64,000 nt of DNA from an uncultured Mediterraneibacter sp. (GTDB lineage Bacteria; Bacillota; Clostridia; Lachnospirales; Lachnospiraceae), in contig NZ_CAKRDI010000002.1 of the NCBI RefSeq assembly GCF_934309415.1, forward strand, positions 1-64,000. Direction: 5' to 3'. Shown piece by piece: positions 52,044-61,425 of this stretch. The translations under genes and the position numbers were made by a program. The notes under the pieces are model-generated. The model had not been told where the DNA came from and ran no database searches. It saw nothing but the letters and a program-made list of their open reading frames with translations. Positions within the stretch are counted from its first letter, which is position 1, and each line of letters starts with the position of its first letter.

Positions 52044-52080
52044 TTTCTATTCTCCTTGTCTTCCTGATTTTTACCCCCAG

Positions 52081-52120
52081 TGTACTGTGTCATTCACTTT
52101 CAGTATAATGAGACAGTACA
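52081..52120. promoter_or_regulatory. Inverted repeat upstream of malQ
   Basis: TGTACTGT-TCATT ... AATGA-ACAGTACA, a 40-base near-perfect hairpin 38 bases before the malQ start. It could attenuate or process the operon transcript, or bind a regulator. Confidence 0.45.
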
Positions 52121-52122
52121 CC

Positions 52123-52172
52123 AGAGCCTGTCTGAAAAAAGCTTTCTGTAAGATATATATCACAATTTATTA
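52123..52172 (+). repeat. Family C left-end fragment
   Basis: AGAGCCTGTCTGAAAAAAG-CTTTCTGTAAGATATAT-TCACAATTT matches the first 50 bases of family C and then diverges. The right end is missing. Confidence 0.75.
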
Positions 52173-52185
52173 AAGAGTCTGCCTG

Positions 52186-53037
52186 TTACCTTACTTCAAT
52201 CATTACTCCATAATGATCCGACACCACTGGATAATTTGATCCATTGCATATTACCCTGGATGATAAAATAAACTTCTCTTTATTACAGAAAATGTAATCC
52301 AGACGCTTTGACTCCTTCGCTGCATCTCTTCCATCTTCCGCACGCCAGCCATCGATTTCTTCTTCTACCGTAATTCCGGAATCTTTCTGTCCTGCCAGAT
52401 GATAAGTATCCTTCCATCCACTGCTGCAGATCAGCTCGTATCCTTCCTGCTTCACATCATCCAGACTGTTGAAATCTCCCATAAGCCAGATTGTTCTGTC
52501 TTTTTTCTCCAAATTCTGTGTGAGCTGTTCAATCTTCTCCCACTGCTTCTTCAGTGGCTCTTCCTCATCATTCCACCAGCCCATATGCACTGTAAAGAAA
52601 ATATCATCACTGCCTTCTATCTGCATTCCGAGAATCTTTCTGGTCTTCCAGTTGTTATAGTCATCCGTCTGACTGATGAGAAACTGACGCACTCTTTCAA
52701 TCGGCTTCTTTGACAAAAGTGCCATTCCCTCATCATATTTTCCATACCCAATCTTCGCAGAAGACCAGGTCCAGTAATAATACATTCCCCTCTCCCGGAG
52801 TGCTTCAACAACTGCTTTTGCATGATTGTCTTCTCTTACAGGAAGTCCGAATTCCATACATCTTTTATACCCTGGCAGCATAACATCCGGGATTACTCCC
52901 GCTCCTGCTGTCTGATTCACTTCCTGCAGCGCAATCACATCTGGCTGTTCTTCTGCCAGCATCTCGATGAACTTTTCTTTCTTCTCTTCATAAGATGGTT
53001 CTACAAGACTGTGTGTATTTAATGTCATTAATTTCAT
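52186..53037 (-). CDS. Endonuclease/exonuclease/phosphatase-family protein
   Basis: 283 residues from the ATG at 53037 (AGGAG upstream); the frame runs further but without a ribosome site. Catalytic motifs are MTLNTHS, DVIALQEVNQTAG (Glu), VHMGWWNDEE, WLMGDFNSLDD (Asp, Asn) and VVSDHYGVMIEV (Asp, His). The family includes nucleases and phosphodiesterases such as sphingomyelinase. Its place between a sugar PTS and malQ suggests a sugar-phosphate or phosphodiester role, but this is not shown. Confidence 0.85.
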   Translation of the reverse strand: MKLMTLNTHSLVEPSYEEKKEKFIEMLAEEQPDVIALQEVNQTAGAGVIPDVMLPGYKRCMEFGLPVREDNHAKAVVEALRERGMYYYWTWSSAKIGYGKYDEGMALLSKKPIERVRQFLISQTDDYNNWKTRKILGMQIEGSDDIFFTVHMGWWNDEEEPLKKQWEKIEQLTQNLEKKDRTIWLMGDFNSLDDVKQEGYELICSSGWKDTYHLAGQKDSGITVEEEIDGWRAEDGRDAAKESKRLDYIFCNKEKFILSSRVICNGSNYPVVSDHYGVMIEVR

Positions 53038-53059
53038 TCTCGTCTCACTCCTGTAAAAT

Positions 53060-53086
53060 GACAGGGGCATATGTCCTGCCCCTGTC
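53060..53086 (-). terminator. Hairpin downstream of the PTS gene
   Basis: GACAGGGGCA...TGCCCCTGTC, a 10-bp GC-rich stem followed leftward by ATTTTAC. It may partly terminate or stabilise the PTS mRNA before the downstream gene. Confidence 0.55.
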
Positions 53087-53139
53087 GAATCTCTGAATTT
53101 TCTCAACTCAATTATACTCTGATTTCTGCAAGATGCCTA

Positions 53140-55404
53140 TTATAAAATATCATTAATGTCTGATTTTAATACATCTGCCTTCGGTCCGTAGACTGCCTGA
53201 ATTCCATTATCTTTTTTGATCAGTCCCATGGCTCCTTCCGATTTCCATGCAGGAAGCTCTGCAACCTTATCCAGATCTTTTACTGTCACACGAAGTCTTG
53301 TCATGCAGGCATCTACAAAAACAATATTCTCGCGGCCTCCAAGCAGTGCGATGATACGTTCTGCCTGACTGTCTGCTCCCCCTTTGTTTCCATTTCCGGA
53401 ACCGGATGCAGCGGATGTTGAACCTGCTGTGTCATCTGCATTGTCATCCATATAGTTTCCAAGTCTTCCCGGTGTAGCAAATTTAAATTTGCCAATCATG
53501 AAGTATGCCACAAAGTATCCGATCACAAAGAATACAACAACACAGATTACAAAATTCAGAATATCTCCTGCCAGCCCGGCTTTAATACTCATTGGAATTC
53601 TTGTGATAAATTCCAGATTTCCAAAAGAGTGTACTCTCAGATGAATGATTCCTGACATTGCGAATGCACATCCCTGAAGAACTGCATAGACAATGTACAG
53701 CGGCAGTGCACAGAACATAAACATGAACTCCAGAGGCTCTGTAACTCCTGTAAGGAATACTGCAAGTACGGTTGAAATAAACATGGAACGATATTTGTCC
53801 TTCTTGTCTGCATCAACTCTTCTGTACATTGCAAGTGCAACACCAAGCAGAAGACCTGTTGCTCCGATCATCTGTCCGACTTTGAAACGTGCCGGTGTTA
53901 CAGTTGTGAGCAGGTTCTTGTATGCTTCCATATTTCCCGCATCTTTGTAGTTGATCAGGTCAGTTACCCATGCAAGCCACAGTGGATCCTGTCCGAATAC
54001 TTCTTTTCCTGCATTGATTCCTGTTGCGATTGTATAAGTGCCTCCGAAAGATGTATAGTTCATCGGGATAGTCAGCATATGGTGCAGACCAAATGGCAGC
54101 AACAGACGTTCCAGTGTTCCGTAAATAAATGGTGCCAGAATCGGTGATGTAGAGGATGAGTTTGCGATCCATACACCAAACGCATTGATTCCTGACTGTA
54201 CAACCGGCCATACAACTGCAAGGATCAGAGAAATAATTACAGACCATGCAATACATACCATTGGTACAAAACGTTTTCCATTAAAGAAGGAAAGTGCCTC
54301 CGGCAGTTTCCGGTAATTGTAATATTTATTGTAAATAACTCCTCCTGCAAATCCGGCGATGATTCCGACAAACACACCCATGTTCAATGCCGGTACGCCT
54401 AATACAGAAGTGAAATATCCATTAACAAGGATTTCTTTTCCAAACAGTGTATGTGTTACTGCTGTCGCATCATTCAACATGTCAGATGTAACACCGAAAA
54501 TTGATCCTGTAATCTGGTTGATCAATATAAATGTAATCAATGCAGCAAATGCACCGCCGGCACGTTCTTTTGCCCAGGAACCACCGATTGCAACTGCAAA
54601 CAGAATATGCAGGTTATTGATGACTGCCCATCCGATATTCTCCATGGTACTTCCGATGGTCATAATAACAGAAAGATCTGCACCTGCCATCTGTACCAGT
54701 TTTCCTAAGCTGATCATCAGTCCTGCTGCCGGCATAACTGCGATAACCGTCATCAAAACTTTACCGAGTTTCTGAAGGAAATCAAAGTTGAAATGGAATT
54801 TCTTCTTTTCAGTTTTCTCAGAAGCTGATGTTTTTTCTAAATTTGCTTTCCCATCAGCAGATGTATTTGCCTCAGATGTTCTCATTTGCTTTGTTGCATT
54901 TTCTTTAGATGCTTCTACTGTCTGGTCTTCTTTTACCGTCAGCACTTCTGTCTCACCTGCTTTCACCTGACCTTTGACACAAACAAGTTCTTTTTCTTCA
55001 AGATCTGAACAGATCAGAACCGGTGTAATGCAGTTGAGCCCTGCTTCCTTTATCTTCTCCAGATCTGCTTCTGCAATCAGATCTCCTGCTTTTACTTTAT
55101 CTCCTGCTTTTGCATGAATCTGAAAGCAATCCCCTTTCAAAGACACTGTTTCAAGACCTACGTGAACCAGAACTTCCATCCCATTGTCTGCTGTAAAACC
55201 ATAAGCATGACCTGTTTCAGCGATCGTAGTGATCTCTCCGTTTACCGGGCTTACAATTTTTCCATTCTCCGGAATAATCGCAAGTCCATCTCCAAGTACC
55301 TTATCCGCAAATACCGGATCCGGAACTTCTGACAATGCAATTGCTGTACCTGTCATAGGTGCAAGAACTATTGCATAGATGTTTTCTATTTCCTGCTTTT
55401 TCAC
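53140..55404 (-). CDS. PTS transporter, glucose/maltose family, domain order EIIA-EIIC-EIIB
   Basis: 754 residues starting at GTG 55404 (GGGAGG eight bases upstream). EIIA spans about 10-155 with His66 and phospho-His81 (VHVGLETV). A Ser/Thr/Lys-rich linker leads to EIIC (about 205-600, ten or so membrane segments, LLPFGLHHMLTIPMNYTSFG). EIIB spans about 675-754 with phospho-Cys700 in VDACMTRLRV. It imports and phosphorylates a glucose-type sugar; malQ downstream and the LacI regulator suggest maltose or a related glucoside. Confidence 0.93.
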   Translation of the reverse strand: MKKQEIENIYAIVLAPMTGTAIALSEVPDPVFADKVLGDGLAIIPENGKIVSPVNGEITTIAETGHAYGFTADNGMEVLVHVGLETVSLKGDCFQIHAKAGDKVKAGDLIAEADLEKIKEAGLNCITPVLICSDLEEKELVCVKGQVKAGETEVLTVKEDQTVEASKENATKQMRTSEANTSADGKANLEKTSASEKTEKKKFHFNFDFLQKLGKVLMTVIAVMPAAGLMISLGKLVQMAGADLSVIMTIGSTMENIGWAVINNLHILFAVAIGGSWAKERAGGAFAALITFILINQITGSIFGVTSDMLNDATAVTHTLFGKEILVNGYFTSVLGVPALNMGVFVGIIAGFAGGVIYNKYYNYRKLPEALSFFNGKRFVPMVCIAWSVIISLILAVVWPVVQSGINAFGVWIANSSSTSPILAPFIYGTLERLLLPFGLHHMLTIPMNYTSFGGTYTIATGINAGKEVFGQDPLWLAWVTDLINYKDAGNMEAYKNLLTTVTPARFKVGQMIGATGLLLGVALAMYRRVDADKKDKYRSMFISTVLAVFLTGVTEPLEFMFMFCALPLYIVYAVLQGCAFAMSGIIHLRVHSFGNLEFITRIPMSIKAGLAGDILNFVICVVVFFVIGYFVAYFMIGKFKFATPGRLGNYMDDNADDTAGSTSAASGSGNGNKGGADSQAERIIALLGGRENIVFVDACMTRLRVTVKDLDKVAELPAWKSEGAMGLIKKDNGIQAVYGPKADVLKSDINDIL

Positions 55405-55499
55405 TTTCTAATCCTCCCTTAGATCACTTACATCTGTTCAGCCTCTGGATAATAACCCTTTGCTGAACGGTTATTTGTTGCTCCGTGTTGCATTGTTTT

Positions 55500-55515
55500 A
55501 TGCAACCGTTTGCAT
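55500..55515. promoter_or_regulatory. cre/LacI-type operator ATGCAACCGTTTGCAT
   Basis: It matches the catabolite-responsive consensus WTGNAANCGNWNNCA on both strands and lies just after the -10 of the PTS promoter, over the expected start. It can serve CcpA or the neighbouring LacI-family regulator. Confidence 0.75.
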
Positions 55516-55517
55516 TA

Positions 55518-55546
55518 ATTATATTCGTAGTTTGCATGAATTTCAA
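55518..55546 (-). promoter_or_regulatory. PTS operon promoter TTGAAA-N17-TATAAT
   Basis: On the minus strand TTGAAA (55546-55541) and TATAAT (55523-55518) with 17-base spacing, 114 bases upstream of the GTG. Confidence 0.8.
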
Positions 55547-55671
55547 TTCTATTTTTAAATATTTCTTTTCTTTCTCTCTTTTCCACAATTCGGAAACCTG
55601 TTTTTTGTGCATTTTCCCTAGAACATGGTATCTTCTATACATTCATCCACCTTTCTGCGGAATGTCATAAT

Positions 55672-55837
55672 CTAGAGTGTGTCTGAAAAATGCTTTCTGC
55701 AAGATATATGTCACAATTTGTGGGAGATTTTGTTTGAATGAGGGCGGCGTAGCGGGCTACGTCAACCGAATGAAGGTAAAATATACCGCAAAGTGGGGCG
55801 TGCAGATTGCAGGAATGATTTTTCAGACACACTCTAG
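55672..55837 (+). repeat. Palindromic repeat family C, copy 3
   Basis: 166 bases, CTAGAGTGTGTCTG...CAGACACACTCTAG, with the common interior. It is one of two copies within 530 bases between the PTS operon and its regulator. Confidence 0.95.
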
Positions 55838-55888
55838 TACATCGTTTTGTAAATAGCTATACTAATCGCGCAGGATGCGGATTCGAGT

Positions 55889-55921
55889 GTTACTGTTCAC
55901 AGCATAGCTGCAAGCAGTAAC
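55889..55921. repeat. 33-bp palindromic repeat family B, solo copy
   Basis: GTTACTGTTCACAGC-ATA-GCTGCAAGCAGTAAC, between two family C copies. Confidence 0.85.
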
Positions 55922-56034
55922 TATTTTATGCAATTTTTATGCAATTCATTGACATTATTTCCTAATTTATTTACAATTGTTTTCATATATTATGATATGA
56001 GTGTCAAAAAGTCTTTTGCCACTCATTTGATACC

Positions 56035-56200
56035 CTAGAGTGTGTCTTAAAAATGCTTTCTGCAAGATATATGTCACAATTTGTGGGAGATTTTGTCTGA
56101 ATGAGGGCGGCGTAGCGGGCTACGTCAACCGAATGAAGACAAAATATACCGCAAAGTGGGGCATGTAGATTGCAGGAATGATTTTTCAGACACACTCTAG
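56035..56200 (+). repeat. Palindromic repeat family C, copy 4
   Basis: 166 bases in the same orientation as copy 3, with the left end CTAGAGTGTGTCTT and right end CAGACACACTCTAG. It ends 79 bases before the LacI regulator start. Confidence 0.95.
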
Positions 56201-56279
56201 ATTGCTCCATAACTTTATGTATCTGAAATTATTTATTAGACATATTTGAAAATGAAACGTCGGCAGGAGGAATTTATTT

Positions 56280-57338
56280 ATGGCAGTAACAATCAAAGAT
56301 GTGGCAGCTTTGGCAGGTGTATCTCCTTCCACTGTATCCAGGACCTGCAAAAACAGCCCATCCATCAGTGATGAAACAAAAGAAAAAGTCCGTAAAGCAA
56401 TGTTGAAGCTTGGATACGAGCCTAACTTTCAGGCAAGTAATCTCGCTTCTCAGAATTCCCGTACAATCGGAATCATTCTTCCAGCATCCGCCCGGGAAGT
56501 ATATGAAAACTCATTCTATCTTGAAGCAATCCGTGGAATCAGTCATTACTGTAATCAAAGGCAGTACATGACTACAATTGTTACCGGACAGGATGAAACA
56601 GAACTTTTGCAGGCTGTTCAGTCCATGTCCAGAAGTGGAAAAGTAGATGGGTTTATCGTGCTTTATTCCAGAAAAGATGATCCCGTTATCGATTATCTGT
56701 TCAATGAAGGACTTCTTTATATCCTGATTGGAAAGGCAACACAATATACGAATCAGTCTATTTACATTGATAATGATAATCTGCTGGCCGGGGAAGAAGC
56801 CGCAGAATATCTTTATCAGCTCGGTCATCGCAGAATTGCATATCTCGGAACTGACAGCTCCCTGATCTTTTCCGCGGACAGAAAGAACGGATATCAGCTC
56901 GCACTTGCAAAGCATGGGTTGTCAATCCGATCAGAATATTGCGTAGAAGTTCCAAATATATCACAGGGCGGCACAGAGAAAATTGCTTCCTTGCTGCTGC
57001 AGGAAGAACCGCCAACTGCAATTGTTGTAAGTGATGATATTCTTGCTGTATCCCTTGAAAGAGTCTGTATGCAGAATCACGTATCGATCCCAGATGATTT
57101 ATCCATCATCTCTTTCAATAATTCTTTGTTTGCAAGACTGACTTCACCACAGCTTACTTCGATTGATATTAATTCCCATCAACTGGGAATTGAAGCAGCC
57201 ACACAGATGATCAGCCATATCGAAAATCCAAAACTGGTGGCAACAAAAATTATTGTGCCCCATCATCTGATCGAACGTGACAGCTGCTGTAAAATTTCCA
57301 CTTCCTGTTCTTCGTCTGATAAACATTCGATGGATTGA
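56280..57338 (+). CDS. LacI-family transcriptional regulator
   Basis: 352 residues: N-terminal LacI HTH (TIKDVAALAGVSPSTVSRTC) and hinge, then a periplasmic-binding-like effector domain (RTIGIILPASAREVYENSFYLEAI, IAYLGTDSSLIFSADRKNGYQLAL, AIVVSDDILAVSLERVC). AGGAGG precedes the ATG. It is divergent from the PTS-EEP-malQ set, whose promoter carries a palindromic GCAA-CG-TTGC site, so it is the probable repressor. A maltose-type effector is inferred. Confidence 0.93.
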   Translation: MAVTIKDVAALAGVSPSTVSRTCKNSPSISDETKEKVRKAMLKLGYEPNFQASNLASQNSRTIGIILPASAREVYENSFYLEAIRGISHYCNQRQYMTTIVTGQDETELLQAVQSMSRSGKVDGFIVLYSRKDDPVIDYLFNEGLLYILIGKATQYTNQSIYIDNDNLLAGEEAAEYLYQLGHRRIAYLGTDSSLIFSADRKNGYQLALAKHGLSIRSEYCVEVPNISQGGTEKIASLLLQEEPPTAIVVSDDILAVSLERVCMQNHVSIPDDLSIISFNNSLFARLTSPQLTSIDINSHQLGIEAATQMISHIENPKLVATKIIVPHHLIERDSCCKISTSCSSSDKHSMD

Positions 57339-57437
57339 TATAGGAAGCATATATCTCAAACATATTTGAAAAACATTTTTTGTACGATGTATGTCAGTGT
57401 GACACGATTTACAGGAAACTTTTATCTGTATTATAAA

Positions 57438-57474
57438 AGCTGCGATTTAAAGGAATTTTCCCTCAAATTGCAGC
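57438..57474 (+). terminator. Hairpin downstream of the LacI regulator
   Basis: AGCTGCGATTT...AAATTGCAGCT stem with a CTTATATTTC tail. A decayed family C-like element (AACATATTTGAAAAACA ... GCATTTTTCAGACACACTCTAA) spans about 57358-57552 around it. Confidence 0.6.
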
Positions 57475-57618
57475 TCTTATATTTCATTGCTATTTCTTTT
57501 TATTATTAGTCAATACGCCAGATATCTCCAAAGCATTTTTCAGACACACTCTAATTCTCATTACTGTTAAAAATTGAAAATAAACAAAAATACGCCTTAA
57601 ATTATTCTCTATTAATGC

Positions 57619-58956
57619 TTACTCATTCCTTGTAACTTTAAAGAATGTACCCACAAATACAATTCCTTTTATCATAGAAGTTGATGCAAGTGCCCACCAA
57701 ATTCCATCAAGTCCCAACGAAGTTTTGCCGAGAAGAATTGCAAGTGGAATTCTTGCACTTGTGAGCGCAATACTGATCACACTGCAAAGGTGTGTTTTTC
57801 CAAGTCCTGACAGTGCACCTACGGTCATCAGTTCTACGCACATAAACGCTTCACTGAAACCAATGATCACAAGATAACTTACTGCTATCGCAATTGCTTT
57901 TGGTTCATGGAAGAAAATCTTTGCAATTACATTTGGCTCAAAGACGAACAACACTGTAATCAGCAATCCCCAAAGTCCTACTGTCCATAAAGAAGCTCTG
58001 TACCCTTTCTTTACCCGGTCCATCCTGCCTGCGCCATAGTTCTGACCAATAAATGCATTCAAAGCCGCTCCGAATCCATCTGCTGTATTCCAGGAAATAG
58101 ATTCAATCTGACCTCCTACCCTTTGTGTTGCAATTGCTTCTGCTCCAAAACCTGACACCATACGAGTCAGAACCATGGAGATTCCACAGTAAACCATTCC
58201 CTGTATTGCTGTCGGAATTCCAATTTTACAGATTCCCTTTAAGTATTCCATCGGAATCTTTGCAAACAGATGAATTCCTTTTAATACGTTTTCTTTTTTC
58301 TGTATGATAATTCCAAGAATCATAATACTCATAACAATCGCCTGTGCTGTCACAGTTGCAATTGCAGCTCCTGATACGCCCAGTTTTCGGAATGGTCCCG
58401 GTCCCAGAATTAATACAGGATCCAATATCATATTTGTAACAAGACCAACCAGATTTGCCAGAAATGGAGTTCTTGAATCTCCCTGAGCTGTGTAGATCCC
58501 TGTTAACGTCACTGTTAAAAATGAAAATACAATCAATCCGCAGGCTATCTTTGTATAAGATAATGCCGCTGTCAGAGATTCTGCATCCTGTAATTGAAAG
58601 AATCCAACCAATGGATGGACAAACACAAGTATCAGAACTGCGTAAGCCAATCCCATAATCGTAGCCAACTGGATTGCTGCCTGTGCATATCTGTGCGCCA
58701 TTTCTTTTTCACCACGCCCAATGCATTGAGCAACCTGCACCTGTCCTCCCATCCTCGCCATAGATGCCAGTCCCTGAGAAAGCCAGGTAAACATACCACC
58801 AACTCCAACTCCCGCGACAGCTTTTGAACCAAGCAGTCCAATCCATGCCATATCTGTAATATTATATAAAGTTGCAAGAAACGAGGACGCCATAATCGGT
58901 ATCGCCAGTTTCGTCAAGGTTTTTAAAATCGGTCCTTTTGTTAAATTTCCTTCCAT
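57619..58956 (-). CDS. MATE-family efflux transporter
   Basis: 445 residues with twelve membrane segments arranged as two similar halves. The start MEGNLTKGPILKTLTKLAIPIMASSFLATLYNITDMAWIG and the GFGAALNAFIGQNYGAGRMDRVKKGY segment are MATE hallmarks of the DinF/NorM-like group. It exports drugs or other cations using Na or H gradients; the substrate is not predictable. Confidence 0.93.
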   Translation of the reverse strand: MEGNLTKGPILKTLTKLAIPIMASSFLATLYNITDMAWIGLLGSKAVAGVGVGGMFTWLSQGLASMARMGGQVQVAQCIGRGEKEMAHRYAQAAIQLATIMGLAYAVLILVFVHPLVGFFQLQDAESLTAALSYTKIACGLIVFSFLTVTLTGIYTAQGDSRTPFLANLVGLVTNMILDPVLILGPGPFRKLGVSGAAIATVTAQAIVMSIMILGIIIQKKENVLKGIHLFAKIPMEYLKGICKIGIPTAIQGMVYCGISMVLTRMVSGFGAEAIATQRVGGQIESISWNTADGFGAALNAFIGQNYGAGRMDRVKKGYRASLWTVGLWGLLITVLFVFEPNVIAKIFFHEPKAIAIAVSYLVIIGFSEAFMCVELMTVGALSGLGKTHLCSVISIALTSARIPLAILLGKTSLGLDGIWWALASTSMIKGIVFVGTFFKVTRNE

Positions 58957-59017
58957 CTCTTTTCCCCAGTTTATCTATTTTGTTTATTATCTTACATAAC
59001 GATCTATCTCGTCCTTG

Positions 59018-59180
59018 TCAAGCGGATATTCGCAATCCGCTTCGCTACTTGCTCATAACCGAATAACTGCTCCGCAGTTTATCAGAAGGAGCTTGCACTC
59101 CTCCTGATACAAGCAAGTCCCCACCCACTGCTTATTGCTTTTCGCAATTGAAGCAGGGGACTTACTTGATTCGGTTAAAT
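59018..59180 (+). repeat. Family D repeat, full copy 2
   Basis: 163 bases that appear identical to 36379-36541, in the same orientation on the + strand, between the MATE and YczE genes and abutting the latter's 3' end. Confidence 0.95.
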
Positions 59181-59188
59181 TGCCTTTA

Positions 59189-59923
59189 CTACATTTCTAC
59201 GCCTGCAAGTTTTGTCAGCTTCTCTTTTGTAAAATGATTAAAGATCGCAATTGTTCTTCCCACCCCAATTACAGCAAGAACCGTTCCGATACCAACACCG
59301 TGCAATCTTCCGGTACAAACCAGACTTATGATAATCGTAAGTGTTACATTAAACAAGTCAAAGCAGTTTTTTGTAAATCCCACACTTTTATGAATACAGT
59401 CTGCAATAGCCTGTACAATTCCATCTCCAGGATTTGGAACAATCCTCATATTCAAAGACAGCGCCGCTCCGATTCCAGTAAGAATTAATGCCAGCAACAG
59501 TACGAGAAATCTCAGAATCCATTGTTGCGCTGTATGATCATACTGTTTTGAAAATGCAGGTAATACCGCCGAAAACAGATTCAAAAATCGTGTAAAAATG
59601 ATACTGAGTGGAATCTGAAGAAGATCCATTATAAAAATCAGTTTTCGATCTACTTTGTTTGCATGCTCCAACATGTTATGACTTTCTTTTTCATACCGTT
59701 TTTCTCTGAACAAATGCAATATAATTTCTACTACAACAAAAGAACAATACAGTAACATAGTCATATTTCCAAAATTATGATGTGTGATTTCAGAAATACT
59801 GTATGAAACTGAAATAATTGGTGATACTCCTAATCCTGCTTTTGTATTTAGCGTCAGTCCCATTGCGAGAATCAACATTCCTGCTGTATAAATAAGTATT
59901 CTGCATATTGTTGATTTTTTCAT
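59189..59923 (-). CDS. YczE/DUF6198-like membrane protein
   Basis: 244 residues with about five membrane segments. LAMGLTLNTKAGLGVSPIISVSYSIS and GAALSLNMRIVPNPGDGIVQAIAD are the paired Gly/Pro-containing helices of the YczE/YyaS/YitT superfamily. The function is unknown. A true YitT homologue is encoded divergently 347 bases away. Confidence 0.8.
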   Translation of the reverse strand: MKKSTICRILIYTAGMLILAMGLTLNTKAGLGVSPIISVSYSISEITHHNFGNMTMLLYCSFVVVEIILHLFREKRYEKESHNMLEHANKVDRKLIFIMDLLQIPLSIIFTRFLNLFSAVLPAFSKQYDHTAQQWILRFLVLLLALILTGIGAALSLNMRIVPNPGDGIVQAIADCIHKSVGFTKNCFDLFNVTLTIIISLVCTGRLHGVGIGTVLAVIGVGRTIAIFNHFTKEKLTKLAGVEM

Positions 59924-60020
59924 TTGTCATCCTGCCTCCCCTTTCAACAATTAATATGATACTGCTTTTCTGTTATTTTGCAAAGAAAAACCTTCTGGTA
60001 TCTGTTTTAAAAAATTTTCT

Positions 60021-60164
60021 GTTACTTGTTCACTCCCATGTCAATCACTCCGCTGATTGGCATGGAGGATGCACGTTTTGGCCTGAATGCATCTCGCCCA
60101 TCGTCGCAGACGATTCTGAATGGCGAGATGCGTTACTGTTTGCAGCTATGCTGTGAACAGTAAC
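60021..60164 (+). repeat. Palindromic repeat family A, copy 3
   Basis: 144 bases matching the 14563-14705 copy with several changes (one added base in the left end and substitutions around the TCGCC loop). It occupies the centre of the 346-base gap between YczE and YitT genes. Confidence 0.9.
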
Positions 60165-60269
60165 GATTTCAAATGGCTGCTTACAGTTGTTTTTTCTAAA
60201 TAGTAGATTTTTTCATTGATTTATGTTAGGATAACAAAATAAAAATCAAGAGCAGGAGGAAACGACATA

Positions 60270-61106
60270 TTGAATAAAAGACTAAAAGTAGTAATCTCGT
60301 ACCTTGCAATTATTCTTGGAGCAGTTCTGGCAAGTTTTTCTGTCGCCTGTATACTGCTTCCTAATGATGCAATCGACTATGGAACTGCCGGAATCGCTAT
60401 CATCATAAGTAAGCTTACCGGTTACAATCTTTCACTCTGCGTTCTTTTTGTCTTTCTTCCTTTCCTGTTTGCAGGAATCATTTTTCTTGGAAAATATTTT
60501 TTTACTAAAGCTTTTATCGGCTTTGCCGTCTATACTCTCGGACTCGCCTACTTTGAGAAAATTCCTTTCGAACTGAACACAGAACATTTTCTTGCTGTTG
60601 CCTTTGGCGGTGCTATTTTAGGAATTGGTTTATCACTGATTCTGCGAAATGGCGGTTGTATCGATGGTTCTGAGATATTTGCAAATATTATTGTAAATAA
60701 AATTTATAATAAAACCGGAAAAGATTACAGTATTTCTTACATATTGATTGGTTTTAATATTGTTGTATATGTTGCAGTTTTTATCAGTATTAACCGCGAT
60801 TCGGCCATGTTGAGTCTGCTGGTTTATATCATCGCCACTGCGATCATTGACCATTTTACAGATCATTTTGAAGCAATCAAGCAGGTAACTATTATTACCA
60901 AAGATCCTGATGCTATCATTCGCCAGATTAAAGAAGAACTAAATAAAACCTGCACCATCATCAATTCCTCCGGTGTCATTGCCGGGGAGAATAAAACTTT
61001 GATCTGTTATGTAAACTACTTTGAACTTCAGAAGGTAAAAGCAATTATTTCTGAGAATAAGGGAACTTTCAGTACTGTTTCAACGATTGAGGAGATTCTG
61101 AGATAA
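60270..61106 (+). CDS. YitT family membrane protein with DUF2179 domain
   Basis: 278 residues starting at TTG 60270 with a strong AGGAGG ten bases upstream. Five membrane segments (about 8-200) contain CILLPNDAIDYGTAGIAIIISKLTGYN and LRNGGCIDGSEIFANII. The C-terminal cytoplasmic DUF2179 domain has TIITKDPDAIIRQIKEELNKTCTII and ends FSTVSTIEEIL. The function is unknown. Confidence 0.9.
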   Translation: MNKRLKVVISYLAIILGAVLASFSVACILLPNDAIDYGTAGIAIIISKLTGYNLSLCVLFVFLPFLFAGIIFLGKYFFTKAFIGFAVYTLGLAYFEKIPFELNTEHFLAVAFGGAILGIGLSLILRNGGCIDGSEIFANIIVNKIYNKTGKDYSISYILIGFNIVVYVAVFISINRDSAMLSLLVYIIATAIIDHFTDHFEAIKQVTIITKDPDAIIRQIKEELNKTCTIINSSGVIAGENKTLICYVNYFELQKVKAIISENKGTFSTVSTIEEILR

Positions 61107-61425
61107 ATTTGCCAAATAAATGATTTTATTAAAATAAGCGAGTTATGCACTCTGTTTTTACAGTTTGCTGTGCTTGCTTATTTTTTAATTTAAGCAGTTG
61201 GCTTAAATGCCAGATTTTCTTGCTTTAAATTCCATTGACATCAATGCTTTATTTTGCTATAGTCATTTCTACATCAAAATCTCAGACAATTTATATTCTA
61301 TTAATTCCGTTTGTCTGAACGTGTTATCCAAATCGATAACCTTATCTCACATTCAAGGCTATATCAGCATGAGATTCCATTTTGATGAATTATTACAAAC
61401 TACAAATACTTAGGAGGTACTGTCT
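61107..61425. other. Spacer between yitT and the Rpn gene
   Basis: 319 bases. A terminator is at 61131-61186. Beyond it nothing is recognised except an AT-rich promoter-like stretch; a 68-codon frame here has no ribosome site. Confidence 0.5.
61131..61186 (+). terminator. Terminator of the yitT gene
   Basis: AAATAAGC...GCAC / GTGC...GCTTATTT arms followed by TTTTAATTT, about 25 bases after the stop. Confidence 0.75.

Noticed and set aside
61207..61413. 68-codon rightward ORF upstream of the Rpn gene
   Set aside because: It has no ribosome binding site, low-complexity composition and no family; probably chance in AT-rich spacer.
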